Assembly (NCBI RefSeq): GCF_009469605.1
Contig: NZ_SSXU01000005.1
Span: forward strand, 17,857 to 81,856
Source: Zoogloea sp. 1C4
GTDB taxonomy: Bacteria > Pseudomonadota > Gammaproteobacteria > Burkholderiales > Rhodocyclaceae
DNA length: 64,000 bases
Direction of reading: 5' to 3'
Numbering within the stretch: the first letter of the stretch is position 1; each line of letters opens with the position of its first letter. Of this stretch, positions 62,985 through 64,000 are shown one piece after another. The notes under the pieces were generated by a model, which worked only from the letters and a program-made list of their open reading frames with translations, ran no database searches and was not told the DNA's origin. The position numbers and the translations under genes were made by a program.

Positions 62985-64000
62985 GTGACCTCATCTGCGT
63001 CTTCCCATCCATCCGCCCAGGCGGGCGCCGGGCTGATTCCGCTGGCGCTGGCCGCCCTCGGGGTGGTGTACGGCGACATCGGCACCAGCCCCCTGTACGC
63101 CTTCAAGGAGGCCTTTGCTGGCGCCCACGGCATCGACCCGAGCGAGGCCCACGTGCTGGCCACGCTGTCGGCCTTCTTCTGGGCGGTGCTGATCGTGGTG
63201 TCCCTCAAATACGTGTGGGTGGTGCTGCGCTTCGACAACGAAGGGGAGGGCGGGGTGCTGGCCCTCACCGCGCTGGCCCACCGGGTGGCCCGTGGCCCGC
63301 GCCGGGCGGCGCTGGCGGTGGGGGCGGGCATCTTCGCGGCGGCGCTGTTCTACGGCGACGCCATCATCACCCCGGCCATCTCGGTGCTGTCGGCGGTGGA
63401 GGGCCTCAGCGTGGCCACGCCGCACCTGGAGCACTACGTGGTGCCCATCACCGTGGGCATTCTGGTGGCGCTGTTCATGATCCAGAAGCACGGCACCGGG
63501 CAGGTGGGGCGCTACTTCGGGCCGGTGACGGTGCTGTGGTTCATCACCCTGGCGGTGCTGGGGGTGGCGAGCATCCTGCGCACGCCTGAGGTGCTGCGGG
63601 CCCTCGACCCCCGTTACGCCCTCGACTTTGCGCTCGAGAGCCCGAAGCTCGCCTTCATCCTGCTGTCGGCGGTGTTCCTGGCCCTCACCGGGGGTGAGGC
63701 GCTGTATGCCGACATGGGCCACTTCGGCGCCCGGCCGGTGCGGCTGGCCTGGTACGGGCTGGTGTGGCCGTCGCTGGTGCTCAACTATTTTGGCCAGGGC
63801 GCGCTGGTGCTGCGCGAGCCGGTCGCCATCGAAAACCCGTTCTACCTGCTGGCGCCGGACTGGTTCCTGCTGCCGCTGGTGGGGCTGGCGACCCTCGCCA
63901 CGGTGATCGCCTCCCAGGCGACCATCACCGGCGCGTATTCCATGACGCTCCAGGCCACCCGCCTCGGTTACCTGCCGCGGATGCGCATCCTGCACACCTC
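62985..64000 (+). CDS. kup: Kup potassium transporter (partial, cut by window edge)
   Basis: Kup is a proton-coupled potassium importer. The start is a GTG at 62985 with GGAG seven bases upstream. The first 338 residues contain the family signature [19 protein letters not shown] and several membrane segments ([53 protein letters not shown]). The 3' end lies outside the window. It is directly behind the KdpDE-like genes, so it is likely their target. Confidence 0.93.
   Translation, partial: MTSSASSHPSAQAGAGLIPLALAALGVVYGDIGTSPLYAFKEAFAGAHGIDPSEAHVLATLSAFFWAVLIVVSLKYVWVVLRFDNEGEGGVLALTALAHRVARGPRRAALAVGAGIFAAALFYGDAIITPAISVLSAVEGLSVATPHLEHYVVPITVGILVALFMIQKHGTGQVGRYFGPVTVLWFITLAVLGVASILRTPEVLRALDPRYALDFALESPKLAFILLSAVFLALTGGEALYADMGHFGARPVRLAWYGLVWPSLVLNYFGQGALVLREPVAIENPFYLLAPDWFLLPLVGLATLATVIASQATITGAYSMTLQATRLGYLPRMRILHT

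Overview
The window looks like GC-rich chromosome of a denitrifying betaproteobacterium, most likely from the Rhodocyclales (Azoarcus/Thauera-like). The evidence is a Tat-exported nitrous oxide reductase with nosR and nosDFY/nosL genes, a complete pqqABCDE set, a phasin, LolA, FtsK, TrxB, SerS and a Kup potassium transporter. The taxonomic call is inferred from gene content only.

Layout. 0-1.2 kb: an integron integrase under a perfect LexA box, with a candidate recombination core site facing the left edge, so any cassette array lies outside the window. 1.2-4.3 kb: prfC, a GNAT acetyltransferase and an EEP-family phosphohydrolase. 4.3-8.6 kb: pqqABCDE (minus strand), with a divergent S33 peptidase beside pqqA. 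8.7-14.8 kb: a membrane-fused spermidine-synthase-like protein, a TlpA-like/BNR-repeat gene pair divergent from a TonB-dependent receptor, and a c5-type cytochrome lipoprotein. 15.2-17.0 kb: a peptidoglycan-binding/M23-like protein and hypotheticals. 17.0-21.7 kb: an accessory island with a 21-bp minisatellite followed by AT-rich genes, including a GIY-YIG-like protein and a HEPN-like protein. 21.8-27.2 kb: nosD-nosF-nosY-nosL-orf-orf-nosL on the minus strand, interrupted by a 189-bp tandem repeat. 27.6-39.1 kb: a HAD phosphatase, phasin, diguanylate cyclase, six-PAS histidine kinase with NarL-type regulator, ABC-F ATPase, orphan HicA, RIO kinase and ArfB. 39.1-43.9 kb: nosZ, nosR and a membrane protein. 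44.1-53.8 kb: Smr protein, trxB, Crp/Fnr regulator, ftsK-lolA-rarA, serS and an AhpD-like protein. 53.8-60.5 kb: tRNA-Ser(CGA) carrying a 6.6-kb integrated element (integrase, AlpA-like regulator, VapE-type primase-helicase) bounded by 14-bp direct repeats. 60.7-64.0 kb: a shortened KdpD-like kinase, a KdpE-like regulator and kup, cut by the window edge.

How it works together. The two nos loci encode N2O reduction: the NosZ enzyme, NosR electron transfer, NosDFY for CuZ assembly and NosL for copper delivery. A shared inverted-repeat sequence and Fnr-like half sites upstream suggest coordinated anaerobic control. Eight paired palindromes (TGTAGGTCGGACT type) are scattered through intergenic gaps, including inside the pqq and nos operons.

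The most unusual parts are the tRNA-Ser element, which has nine GGGGAGGG/CCCTCCCC octamers beside its replication gene and a 53-bp sequence shared by two unrelated genes; the AT-rich HEPN/GIY-YIG island with the 21-bp array; the repeat expansion inside the nos operon; and the SOS-controlled integron at the left edge.
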